DNA from: Arthrobacter sp. B2a2-09
GTDB taxonomy: Bacteria; Actinomycetota; Actinomycetes; Actinomycetales; Micrococcaceae
Reading direction: 5' to 3'
DNA length: 45,435 nucleotides
Assembly (NCBI RefSeq): GCF_027587375.1
Contig: NZ_JAMXIC010000032.1
Location: forward strand, 1-45,435
Shown in pieces: positions 39,172 through 45,423 of this stretch. Made by a program: the position numbers and the translations under genes. The number at the start of each line of letters is the position of its first letter. Position 1 is the first letter of the stretch. The notes under the pieces were generated by a model. That model was not told the DNA's origin. It worked only from the letters and a program-made list of their open reading frames with translations, and ran no database searches.

Positions 39172-40932
39172 ATGGCAGAACTTGATTCCCAACCGAAATC
39201 CGTCCAGTCAATCTACTCGTGGTTCAGCGAAGGCAAGCTCTTTGTGAATCGTCGATACCAGCGCAAGTTGGTGTGGACGCTGGAAGAAAAACAAAAGTTG
39301 GTCGAGTCCGTTCTCAAGAAGTATCCGGTTCCGGCTATATTGCTCGCTGAGCGCGAGACGGGCGATTACGAGATCATCGACGGATTGCAACGTCTTCATT
39401 CGCTGGTGTCCTTCATTGAAACCGCATTTCCTACACTTGACGATAAGCACTTTGACGTTGCACAGTTCCCGACTGCCAAGGCTCGGTCCGATGAGGGAAC
39501 TTTCGATCCCGCATCCGGAGACCTGCTCGCTGTGAAGGAGGTGACCAGCTTCCTTGACTATTCCCTCGCCATTTCGGTGATGCGCGGTGCCACCGAGGAT
39601 GAGATTGACGACGTTTTTGCCCGAATAAATACGTACGGTCATCGCCTGAGTGACCAGGAGAGACGGCAAGCCGGTGTTCAAGACGACTTTTCAAATCTCA
39701 TTCGTGAACTGGCGTGCGAGCTGCGTGGAGATGCATCGAGTGACATCCTGGAACTACAGCAGATGCCATCCATCAGCATCGACCTGCCCATGACCAAGCA
39801 CGGCTACGATGTCGTGGCCGAAGAGGTTTTCTGGGTCGAGCAGGGCATTCTCCGGTCCACCGATCTCCGCGACAGCATGGACGAACAGTGCATTGCGGAT
39901 ATAACCGGTTGCATCGTCGGGGGGCGGATGCTTGATCGCTCAAAAGACGCTTTGGACAGCATCTACCAAGCGACTCATGGGGAGAACAAGAGGCTGATAG
40001 ACGCCCTTGACTCTTACGGCGCTGATACGTTCTCGGCAGAATTCAAGTACTGCGTCGATGAGATCCTGAAAGTTTGTGCGGCGGGCACGCCGAAGAAGCT
40101 CCGGGAGATCATTTTCGACAAGAGGTCGACGAACGCTTTCCCGGCGGTATTCGCCGTGCTGATGGTGGCATTTCATGAATCTTTGATTCGTGGCCAGAAA
40201 ATGATCGCGGACTACGAAGGCATCAAGAAGAGCCTCCTCGGGCTCTACGGCCGGATCGAGACTAGCCGGAGGGCTACTACGCCTGATGAGCGCAGGAAGA
40301 ATATAGACACGGTCAAAGGCCTCATTAATCAACATCTTGTCGATAGCGAACACAAGAAGATCTACGGTAGCCACGCCTCCGTCGACATAGACGCAGAAAT
40401 TCGCCGCTCGGAGATAGAGCTTCCCCACTACGAACTTAAACAGGGCATGTTGCCTGTGGGCGGGGCGCGGCACGTCAGCCAAGCATTCTTCGACAAGATC
40501 ATTCGTACGATCTGTGCCATCGCGAACAACGGCAAGGGCCGGGCGGGCTCGATAATAATCGGTGTCACCGATAAGGACGCTGACGCCGAAAAAATCGCGG
40601 CTCTAGACGGAATCAGTCCGAGGAAGGTTGGCAAGCGTTACGTGGTCGGAGTGAAGCGCGAAGCTCAAGCCCTTGGAGAGAAGCCTGAAGCTTACTACGC
40701 TCGCTGGAAGCACGCGATCAGAAACTCTGCTCTAAGCAATCCGCTGCGCGACTCCGTACTCTCCAGCATGGACTTCAACGACTACTTCGGCCTGGGTGTT
40801 ATCGTGATCGCCGTTCCGCCTCAGCAGGAACTTTCCTTCGTTGGAGACGATGTGTACTGGCGGGATGGCGACGAAACGACCAAGGCGAAGGACTTCAAAA
40901 AGGTCTCGGAACTTACCAAGCGGTTTATTTAG
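39172..40932 (+). CDS. DUF262 protein with C-terminal AlbA_2/Schlafen-like domain (candidate defence effector)
   Basis: 586 residues from ATG 39172, 7 nt after GGAAGAG; an in-frame GTG at 39154 is the other option. The N-terminal ~250 residues are a DUF262 (ParB/GmrS-like) domain: R-R-Y-Q-R near 28, a helix with V-E-S-V-L, I-I-D-G-L-Q-R as the nucleotide-site D-G-x-Q-R motif near 68-74, and R-I-N-T-Y-G-H-R-L-S near 150. The usual partner, a DUF1524 HNH nuclease, is absent. Instead, residues about 410-490 (Y-E-L-K-Q-G, then I-R-T-I-C-A-I-A-N-N, then G-S-I-I-I-G-V) resemble AlbA_2/Schlafen-like nucleic-acid domains, and V-P-P-Q-Q-E-L-S-F follows. It runs rightward, against the phage, in lower-GC DNA, with its own terminator. 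Confidence 0.82.
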   Translation: MAELDSQPKSVQSIYSWFSEGKLFVNRRYQRKLVWTLEEKQKLVESVLKKYPVPAILLAERETGDYEIIDGLQRLHSLVSFIETAFPTLDDKHFDVAQFPTAKARSDEGTFDPASGDLLAVKEVTSFLDYSLAISVMRGATEDEIDDVFARINTYGHRLSDQERRQAGVQDDFSNLIRELACELRGDASSDILELQQMPSISIDLPMTKHGYDVVAEEVFWVEQGILRSTDLRDSMDEQCIADITGCIVGGRMLDRSKDALDSIYQATHGENKRLIDALDSYGADTFSAEFKYCVDEILKVCAAGTPKKLREIIFDKRSTNAFPAVFAVLMVAFHESLIRGQKMIADYEGIKKSLLGLYGRIETSRRATTPDERRKNIDTVKGLINQHLVDSEHKKIYGSHASVDIDAEIRRSEIELPHYELKQGMLPVGGARHVSQAFFDKIIRTICAIANNGKGRAGSIIIGVTDKDADAEKIAALDGISPRKVGKRYVVGVKREAQALGEKPEAYYARWKHAIRNSALSNPLRDSVLSSMDFNDYFGLGVIVIAVPPQQELSFVGDDVYWRDGDETTKAKDFKKVSELTKRFI

Positions 40933-40976
40933 AAATCCCGACGCGGCCTCCCTACGGTGCGCCGAGCGGGTTCAGT

Positions 40977-41011
40977 AAAGACCCCGTCAGCTAAGTGCTG
41001 ACGGGGTCTTT
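40977..41011. terminator. Strong bidirectional terminator after the DUF262 gene
   Basis: AAAGACCCCGTCAG and CTGACGGGGTCTTT form a perfect 14-bp stem with a 7-nt loop; A-rich on one side and T-rich on the other. It also ends the leftward operon that stops at 41024. Confidence 0.9.
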
Positions 41012-41023
41012 GTCGTTTACGCA

Positions 41024-41152
41024 TCAGGGATGGATTCGACCGGACCTAGATGCGTACCCGCGATCGAGGAGGTCCGTATACGCCTCGCGATACTCGCGGG
41101 ACGCCATGAGGAGGGCCACCGACAAGAGGACGGAGACGACGCGATCTCTCAC
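41024..41152 (-). CDS. Small hypothetical protein (42 aa)
   Basis: GTG at 41152 overlaps the stop of the 75-aa gene (GTGA). N-terminal hydrophobic helix (V-V-S-V-L-L-S-V-A-L-L-M), then a polar tail. It ends just before the terminator, so it is the last gene of the operon in its present form. Confidence 0.5.
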   Translation of the reverse strand: MRDRVVSVLLSVALLMASREYREAYTDLLDRGYASRSGRIHP

Positions 41153-41376
41153 TGGACGACGTCCTTCCAGGCGATCGTCGCCGACTGGACGCGGAGGACC
41201 TGGACGCCGAGACGCCGGTAGTCCTCGTGCTCACGGCGGAGGCGCGTCTCCTGGCCGCGAGCGGCGCCCTTCGTCATATAAGGTCCGTAGGCGTAGACAT
41301 AGACACCCTTCTCCGTAGTGAGCTCCTCCAGGACGCGGAAGACGGGCTCGTCGACCGGCGCCAGGTGACGGGCCAC
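41149..41376 (-). CDS. Hypothetical phage protein (75 aa)
   Basis: GTG start overlapping the upstream stop as TAGTG. Contains V-Y-V-Y-A-Y-G-P-Y-M-T and a charged helix (E-T-R-L-R-R-E-H-E-D-Y-R-R). No family recognised. Confidence 0.65.
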   Translation of the reverse strand: MARHLAPVDEPVFRVLEELTTEKGVYVYAYGPYMTKGAARGQETRLRREHEDYRRLGVQVLRVQSATIAWKDVVQ

Positions 41377-41528
41377 TAGCGCGACGCCTTGCGGGCCTTG
41401 CGGGCAGCCTTGCCAGCCGCGCGACGCTTCGCCTTCACGGCCGGGTCGACCGTACCGGCGTAGATGTGCTTACCGAGGCGGTTCAGGCCGAAGAGGACGC
41501 GCTTCTGGAAGATGTTTTCAGGGATCAT
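41376..41528 (-). CDS. Small basic protein (50 aa)
   Basis: ATG at 41528 overlaps the upstream stop as ATGA. A short alpha/beta start (F-Q-K-R-V-L-F-G-L-N-R) is followed by a Lys/Arg/Ala tail that would bind nucleic acid. Confidence 0.6.
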   Translation of the reverse strand: MIPENIFQKRVLFGLNRLGKHIYAGTVDPAVKAKRRAAGKAARKARKASR

Positions 41529-41671
41529 TTTCTGGGCTTCTTTCCGTTGTGAATCAGGGGAGCGGAACGCCGGGCGCAAGAGACAAGCCGGGCGATCGCG
41601 GAGCAAGTAGGGCAGGAGGCCCGATGGGCCAGGAGGCGGCGCCGGACCTCCTGCCAGGGCGTGCTAGGCAC
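41525..41671 (-). CDS. Small protein with C-terminal H-N-G-K-K-P-R-K (48 aa), copy A
   Basis: GTG at 41671 overlaps the stop of the 161-aa gene. C-P-T-C in the middle and one more Cys suggest a metal site. Its last 11 residues and about 36 bp match the end of the 52-aa gene at 42846-43004. Confidence 0.55.
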   Translation of the reverse strand: MPSTPWQEVRRRLLAHRASCPTCSAIARLVSCARRSAPLIHNGKKPRK

Positions 41672-42149
41672 GGTGGAGCTCGCGGGCAGCCGTCGCAGCG
41701 GCCCGCCAGTTATCAGCGACGAAAGGGTCGAGGCCGTCGAAGCTCGCGAGCGGCGTAGTGACGCCGGTAGCGCGGCGGAACGCATTCAGAAGAGCCAGGG
41801 CCTCCTCGTCGAGCGTCCGCGCTTCGGCGCTCGCCTTCTCCGCCTCCACTCGCTCGCGCTGAGCCTGGAGAGCCTTCGCCCTCTCTTCGGCCTCCTCGCG
41901 ACGCTTCGCCGACGCGCGATACTCGACGTGAGAGCGCAGCGAGACGGTCGCCTGGGCGGTGGCAGGGTCCAGGAAGGACGCGCCGGAGACGCTCATAAGC
42001 GCCAGCGCCAGAGCCGGGACGGCGTCCCTTTTGACGTAGACCGTCGCCCCCGCGTCAGTCTTGATCGCGGCGATCTTGTCGCCCTCGAAAGCGTCCTCGT
42101 CGACCCGGATCGAGTCGCCGAAGTCGTCAGTGTAGAAATAGGAACTCAT
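41664..42149 (-). CDS. Hypothetical phage protein (161 aa), paralogue of 42397-42849
   Basis: Begins with a D-D-F-G-D-S-I pattern, has a beta-rich first third, a long Ala/Glu/Arg coiled coil (about 80-115), and ends W-R-A-A-A-T-A-A-R-E-L-H-R-A. The 150-aa protein at 42397-42849 shares the D-x-D-G-D-S start and the W...A-R-K-L-H end. No function known. Confidence 0.65.
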   Translation of the reverse strand: MSSYFYTDDFGDSIRVDEDAFEGDKIAAIKTDAGATVYVKRDAVPALALALMSVSGASFLDPATAQATVSLRSHVEYRASAKRREEAEERAKALQAQRERVEAEKASAEARTLDEEALALLNAFRRATGVTTPLASFDGLDPFVADNWRAAATAARELHRA

Positions 42150-42400
42150 GGGCGGGCCTTTCGGGCGTCGTGCTTCGTGAAGGGGACCGAGAGGAGGAAA
42201 GGAGGCTCGCTGCGCCGAACCATGCCCAGCGCGTTACGGGCCGCCTCTTCTGTCCAGAAGGGATACTTCCGGGCCTCTTTGTGGTCGAGGAGGAAGGTCG
42301 ACTCCGGCGAGACGACCTGGATCTCGTAGCGGGGGAGGGCCGGGGCCTCCTGGCGCGGGAAGAGCCACGCCAGGAGGAGGGCCAGGGAGCGGCGGATCAT
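42146..42400 (-). CDS. Small membrane-anchored protein (84 aa)
   Basis: ATG at 42400 overlaps the upstream stop. N-terminal M-I-R-R-S-L-A-L-L-L-A-W-L-F is a short membrane anchor or signal; then a small alpha/beta domain (Y-E-I-Q-V-V-S-P, W-T-E-E-A-A-R-N-A-L). Confidence 0.65.
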   Translation of the reverse strand: MIRRSLALLLAWLFPRQEAPALPRYEIQVVSPESTFLLDHKEARKYPFWTEEAARNALGMVRRSEPPFLLSVPFTKHDARKARP

Positions 42401-42849
42401 TCGGCGCCAGCGTGAAGCTTGCGGGCGGCCTTCGCACACTGGATCCACGCTTCGCGAGCGTAGGGGCTACTGATATCCGCCAGGGAGTCGACGACGTTCA
42501 GGTCCAGGGCAGCATACGAGGCGTTCGCCAGGGTCAGGGCCTCCTCTTCGAGCTTCGCGGCCGCTTCCTTCTTCCGGAAGATGCTGTAAAGCGTCGCGGC
42601 GGCAGACTCCAGGGCCGTTCCGTGAGCGTCCGGATTGATCCCGGCCGACTGGAGGATCGCCAGGGCAGCGGCCGGGGCGTCCTCCTTCGAAACGAAGGTG
42701 CCGAGCGAGCCGGAGCCGGTGAAGTGCGTCTTCACGAGGGCGCCTTCAGCTTCGCGGGCGATACCGACCTTCGGCGCCGGTACGATAGTCAGCGAGTCGC
42801 CGTCGGCGTCGGTCACGGTCAGCGGCAGGGAGTAGGCAAGAGTAGTCAT
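42397..42849 (-). CDS. Hypothetical phage protein (150 aa), paralogue of 41664-42149
   Basis: Beta-rich first half with T-D-A-D-G-D-S-L-T-I-V, a helical middle, and W-I-Q-C-A-K-A-A-R-K-L-H at the end. It pairs with the preceding K-K-P-R-K gene just as copy A pairs with its neighbours. Confidence 0.65.
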   Translation of the reverse strand: MTTLAYSLPLTVTDADGDSLTIVPAPKVGIAREAEGALVKTHFTGSGSLGTFVSKEDAPAAALAILQSAGINPDAHGTALESAAATLYSIFRKKEAAAKLEEEALTLANASYAALDLNVVDSLADISSPYAREAWIQCAKAARKLHAGAE

Positions 42850-43004
42850 TTTCTGGGCTTCTTTCCGTTGTGGATCAGGGGTTTAGCCGACGGGTAAGAC
42901 GGGAGGAGGAAGGCGGAGGCGAAGGCTTCAGCCAGGCGGGCGAACGCGCGGTTCACGCTCACCAGAGACGGCGCTACGGCCTCCGGCCGGAAGGTAGTCA
43001 CCAT
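42846..43004 (-). CDS. Small protein with C-terminal H-N-G-K-K-P-R-K (52 aa), copy B
   Basis: ATG at 43004 overlaps the 28-aa ORF stop. A helical body (V-N-R-A-F-A-R-L-A-E-A-F-A-S-A-F) precedes a tail identical to copy A in its last 11 residues, and both are followed by ATGA. Confidence 0.55.
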   Translation of the reverse strand: MVTTFRPEAVAPSLVSVNRAFARLAEAFASAFLLPSYPSAKPLIHNGKKPRK

Positions 43005-43084
43005 GGGCGGCGAAGCCACGCCGCGACGCGGGGCGCGAGGGCCTCGACGAGGGCGCGGATCGCGTCGGCGAAGTAGGGCGTCAC
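42998..43084 (-). CDS. Very small ORF (28 aa)
   Basis: GTG at 43084 overlaps the upstream stop (GTGA), and its own TGA overlaps the next start region. One amphipathic helix (A-I-R-A-L-V-E-A-L-A-P-R-V). Supported only by the overlap pattern. Confidence 0.35.
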   Translation of the reverse strand: MTPYFADAIRALVEALAPRVAAWLRRPW

Positions 43085-43278
43085 TCGAAGATGACCTCCT
43101 CGACGTCGAGGGGATGCACGACGGCCGGACGGCCCCGTCCTCCGGAGCGGATCGTGAAGAGATCCGGGTCCGTCGCGTGGCGGTGAACGGTTCCGGTAAA
43201 GATCCGGCCGTCGTACTTCGCGACGGTCACGACGCGGGCCTCGTCGGCGGCGCGCTCCAGGTAGTCGGCGGGGCTCAC
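43081..43278 (-). CDS. Hypothetical phage protein (65 aa)
   Basis: GTG start overlapping the upstream stop. Beta-rich with V-T-V-A-K-Y-D-G-R-I-F-T-G-T-V and R-S-G-G-R-G-R, similar in pattern to small Sm-like or SH3-like barrels. No family named. Confidence 0.65.
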   Translation of the reverse strand: MSPADYLERAADEARVVTVAKYDGRIFTGTVHRHATDPDLFTIRSGGRGRPAVVHPLDVEEVIFE

Positions 43279-43637
43279 TTCGCGGCCTCCGTGGGGAGAT
43301 CGCCGTAGGACTTGCCAGCGGCGGTTACTTCGGCCGTCGTCGCGGGGGCCTTGCGGGTCCGGCGCTTCGTGGCGGGCGGCGTGGGGACTTCAGCGACCTG
43401 GGGGTGATCGGTAACGATCAAGCGGGCCGAAGCGAGCTCTTGCATCTGCTCCGGCGTAAGCTCCATCCCGTCCGGGACATGGAGGATAGCCGGGGCCTGG
43501 GGAAAGAGGGCGAGCGTCGCATGAACCTGGGCTTCAGCGAGGATCGAGATCCGGGCAGAAGCCGGGCCTTGCGGGTAGCTCTGGGCTAGCTCGACGAGCG
43601 CGGCGGCTTTGTCGAAGTGCTGTTGAGGGGCGGCCAT
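43275..43637 (-). CDS. Hypothetical phage protein (120 aa)
   Basis: AAGGAG precedes the ATG. A helical N-terminal half (A-A-A-L-V-E-L-A-Q-S-Y) and a basic, Thr/Ala/Lys-rich linker (K-R-R-T-R-K-A-P-A) near 90. First gene of the right-end operon, 40 nt after element F. Confidence 0.7.
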   Translation of the reverse strand: MAAPQQHFDKAAALVELAQSYPQGPASARISILAEAQVHATLALFPQAPAILHVPDGMELTPEQMQELASARLIVTDHPQVAEVPTPPATKRRTRKAPATTAEVTAAGKSYGDLPTEAAK

Positions 43638-43676
43638 TTTGGGGCTCCTTCTCTGTCGATTTGTTCGGACAGAGGA

Positions 43677-43706
43677 GGAGAGGGCCGGAGGCCGGGGTCC
43701 TGCTCA
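43677..43706 (-). promoter_or_regulatory. TGAGCA...CTCTCC element F (right-end operon)
   Basis: Minus strand TGAGCA, 14 nt, GGCCCTCTCC, then CTCTGTCCGAA as in element B; 40 nt before the ATG at 43637. The paired palindromes at 43733-43825 lie directly upstream. Confidence 0.65.
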
Positions 43707-43732
43707 AAAGAGCGGAAAATAAAAAAGAGTGG

Positions 43733-43825
43733 CGAAGTGACGGAAAGAGCGTCACTTTGTATTAGTTGTTAAGAGAGAGAGCCTCTTAACAACTAATAGA
43801 GAGTGACGCTAAAACCGTCACTTCG
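43733..43825. promoter_or_regulatory. Paired palindromic operator-like region 2
   Basis: AGTGACG-N7-CGTCACT palindromes at 43733-43759 and 43799-43825, with centres 66 bp apart as in region 1. Between them a third inverted repeat, TTAGTTGTTAAGAG-N7-complement (43763-43797), also has a 7-bp spacer. The block lies between the integrase stop and element F. Confidence 0.6.
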
Positions 43826-43860
43826 TCACTCAGAGAGTCACGAAGAGGGCCTAGAGGGGC

Positions 43861-43868
43861 GTGTAAAC
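43861..43868 (+). promoter_or_regulatory. GTGTAAAC site 15
   Basis: Exact core plus GT, 26 bp beyond the integrase stop codon and 36 bp from the nearest palindrome. Confidence 0.55.
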
Positions 43869-43893
43869 GTCGCCTCCGGCGTCTCGCCCGGCG

Positions 43894-45411
43894 TCAGTCC
43901 GCGCGGGCCGCGTCGGCGAGCTCGTAGTCGACGTCTATATCGACCCAGCGCCAGGGGATCTCCAGGCGTCGCACGTCCATCTTCTTCGAGCCACGGATCG
44001 CGGGCTTGACGACGATTGAGCCAGTCAGGGCGCCAGCGAGCAACGCGCGACGGCCTGGGAGCTCGCGGGCCTCCCAAGCTTCCGCGAAAGTCTGCCCAGT
44101 CTCGACCTGCTCGACGACGGGCTCGGCCGGGACGGTCTCCAGGAACTCACGCCGGGCGCGGAGCTTCGTCAGGCGATCGACGAGCGCGACAATGTTCGCG
44201 TCCGGGGCGGTCATTTGGGCGGCTGTCTCCGTGATCGCGTGCTCGACTTCCGCGAGCTCGCCAGTGTCGCGCGAGGTCTCGCGGTACTCGATCACTTGGA
44301 AATGCCCGGCCAGGGCCAGGAACTCCGCGACGACATGATCTTCGATCAAGTGCGCCGTGACGCTCACCTTCGCTTTACAGGCGCCAGGGGCGGCGCCGCA
44401 GACGTAGCGGTTAGTCACGGAGCCGTCGGCCAGCGTGTCGCCTTGTCCGGCGCGCATAGATCCGCCGCAGGTCGCGCAGACCAGGAGGCCGGAGAGGAGG
44501 CGCTTTCCGCGCTTGATGCCCGCTCGGGTGACGACGCCCCACTTACTGTTAGCTGAGATGCCCGCGCGGAGAGCTCGCGCCTCGTCGGGAGTAATGAGCG
44601 GCGGCCAGACTTGCTCCGGTAGGCCGTTCTCGTCTAGGAGGGGCCGGTATGTCCGGGTGTTGTCGCCTCTGATTCGATGCGTCATGTATCCCAGGAGCGA
44701 GTCGCGCCGGAGCATGTCCGCGAGAAGCGAAGCATTCCAGAGCGGCGCCGTGCGCGGGGTGAGGCCCTCCTCGTTGAGCTTCTTCGCCGTCAGGTAAGGC
44801 GAGTGTCCGGCGAGGACCATATCGACGGCCCGCCGGACGATCTTCGATTCGTGCGGGTCGATCTCCAGGCCGCGCCCCTGGCCGGAAGGGTGCGGACATG
44901 TGCGGTAGCCATAGGGCACGCGGCCGGAGTGCTTGCGCTGCTGGCGAAGGTGGGCGCGCGCCGAGGCGACGCGGGTCGCGACGTTCTCCCGCTCCATCCG
45001 GCCGACTTCGGCAATCAGCGAGACGTGCATCCTCCAGGTCTGGGCGTCGGAGCGGATTCCGTCGCCCATAGCGACGAAGAGCGCCGGACGGCCGGAGGCT
45101 TCGCGCCCGTCGATCGTTTCGACAAGGTCGGCGACGGCGCGGACGCCCTGGCGGCTCCAGCGGTCGAACTTCCAGACGGCGATTACGTCGGCGTGGCCGT
45201 CGCGAAGCATTTCCAGGGCGCGGTCGGCCTTCGCTCGACGCTTGCCTCCGGAGAGGCCGTCGTCTGTGAGGACCTGGACGACCTCCCAGCCCTCGCGGTC
45301 GGCGAGGTCGCGAAGGTCCTTTTCTTGGCGGACAATAGAGGTCGACTCGTCCGTCGTGACGGAGAGACGTAGGTAAAGAACCGCGCGAAGCGGCTTACGT
45401 GAGTCGGTCAT
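43894..45411 (-). CDS. int: Large serine integrase
   Basis: 505 residues. Resolvase N-domain with L-Y-L-R-L-S near residues 12-17, Ser17 being the nucleophile that links to DNA; G-L-S-G-G near 50 and F-D-R-W-S-R-Q near 80 follow. The recombinase domain holds V-P-Y-G-Y-R near 165 and E-G-L-T-P-R-T-A. A zinc ribbon with C-A-T-C-G-G and a second Cys pair lies near 315-350, then a coiled-coil region. It joins attP and attB and, with an RDF, reverses this. CATAAT lies 6 nt before the ATG, so a leaderless transcript is likely. Confidence 0.97.
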   Translation of the reverse strand: MTDSRKPLRAVLYLRLSVTTDESTSIVRQEKDLRDLADREGWEVVQVLTDDGLSGGKRRAKADRALEMLRDGHADVIAVWKFDRWSRQGVRAVADLVETIDGREASGRPALFVAMGDGIRSDAQTWRMHVSLIAEVGRMERENVATRVASARAHLRQQRKHSGRVPYGYRTCPHPSGQGRGLEIDPHESKIVRRAVDMVLAGHSPYLTAKKLNEEGLTPRTAPLWNASLLADMLRRDSLLGYMTHRIRGDNTRTYRPLLDENGLPEQVWPPLITPDEARALRAGISANSKWGVVTRAGIKRGKRLLSGLLVCATCGGSMRAGQGDTLADGSVTNRYVCGAAPGACKAKVSVTAHLIEDHVVAEFLALAGHFQVIEYRETSRDTGELAEVEHAITETAAQMTAPDANIVALVDRLTKLRARREFLETVPAEPVVEQVETGQTFAEAWEARELPGRRALLAGALTGSIVVKPAIRGSKKMDVRRLEIPWRWVDIDVDYELADAARAD

Positions 45412-45417
45412 GTGTCA

Positions 45418-45423
45418 ATTATG
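45418..45423 (-). promoter_or_regulatory. -10 box of the integrase promoter
   Basis: Minus strand CATAAT followed by TGACAC and ATG. The 6-nt gap leaves no room for a ribosome-binding site, as with the repressor, DUF2971 and 50-aa ORF starts. A -35 box would lie mostly beyond the window end. Confidence 0.55.
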
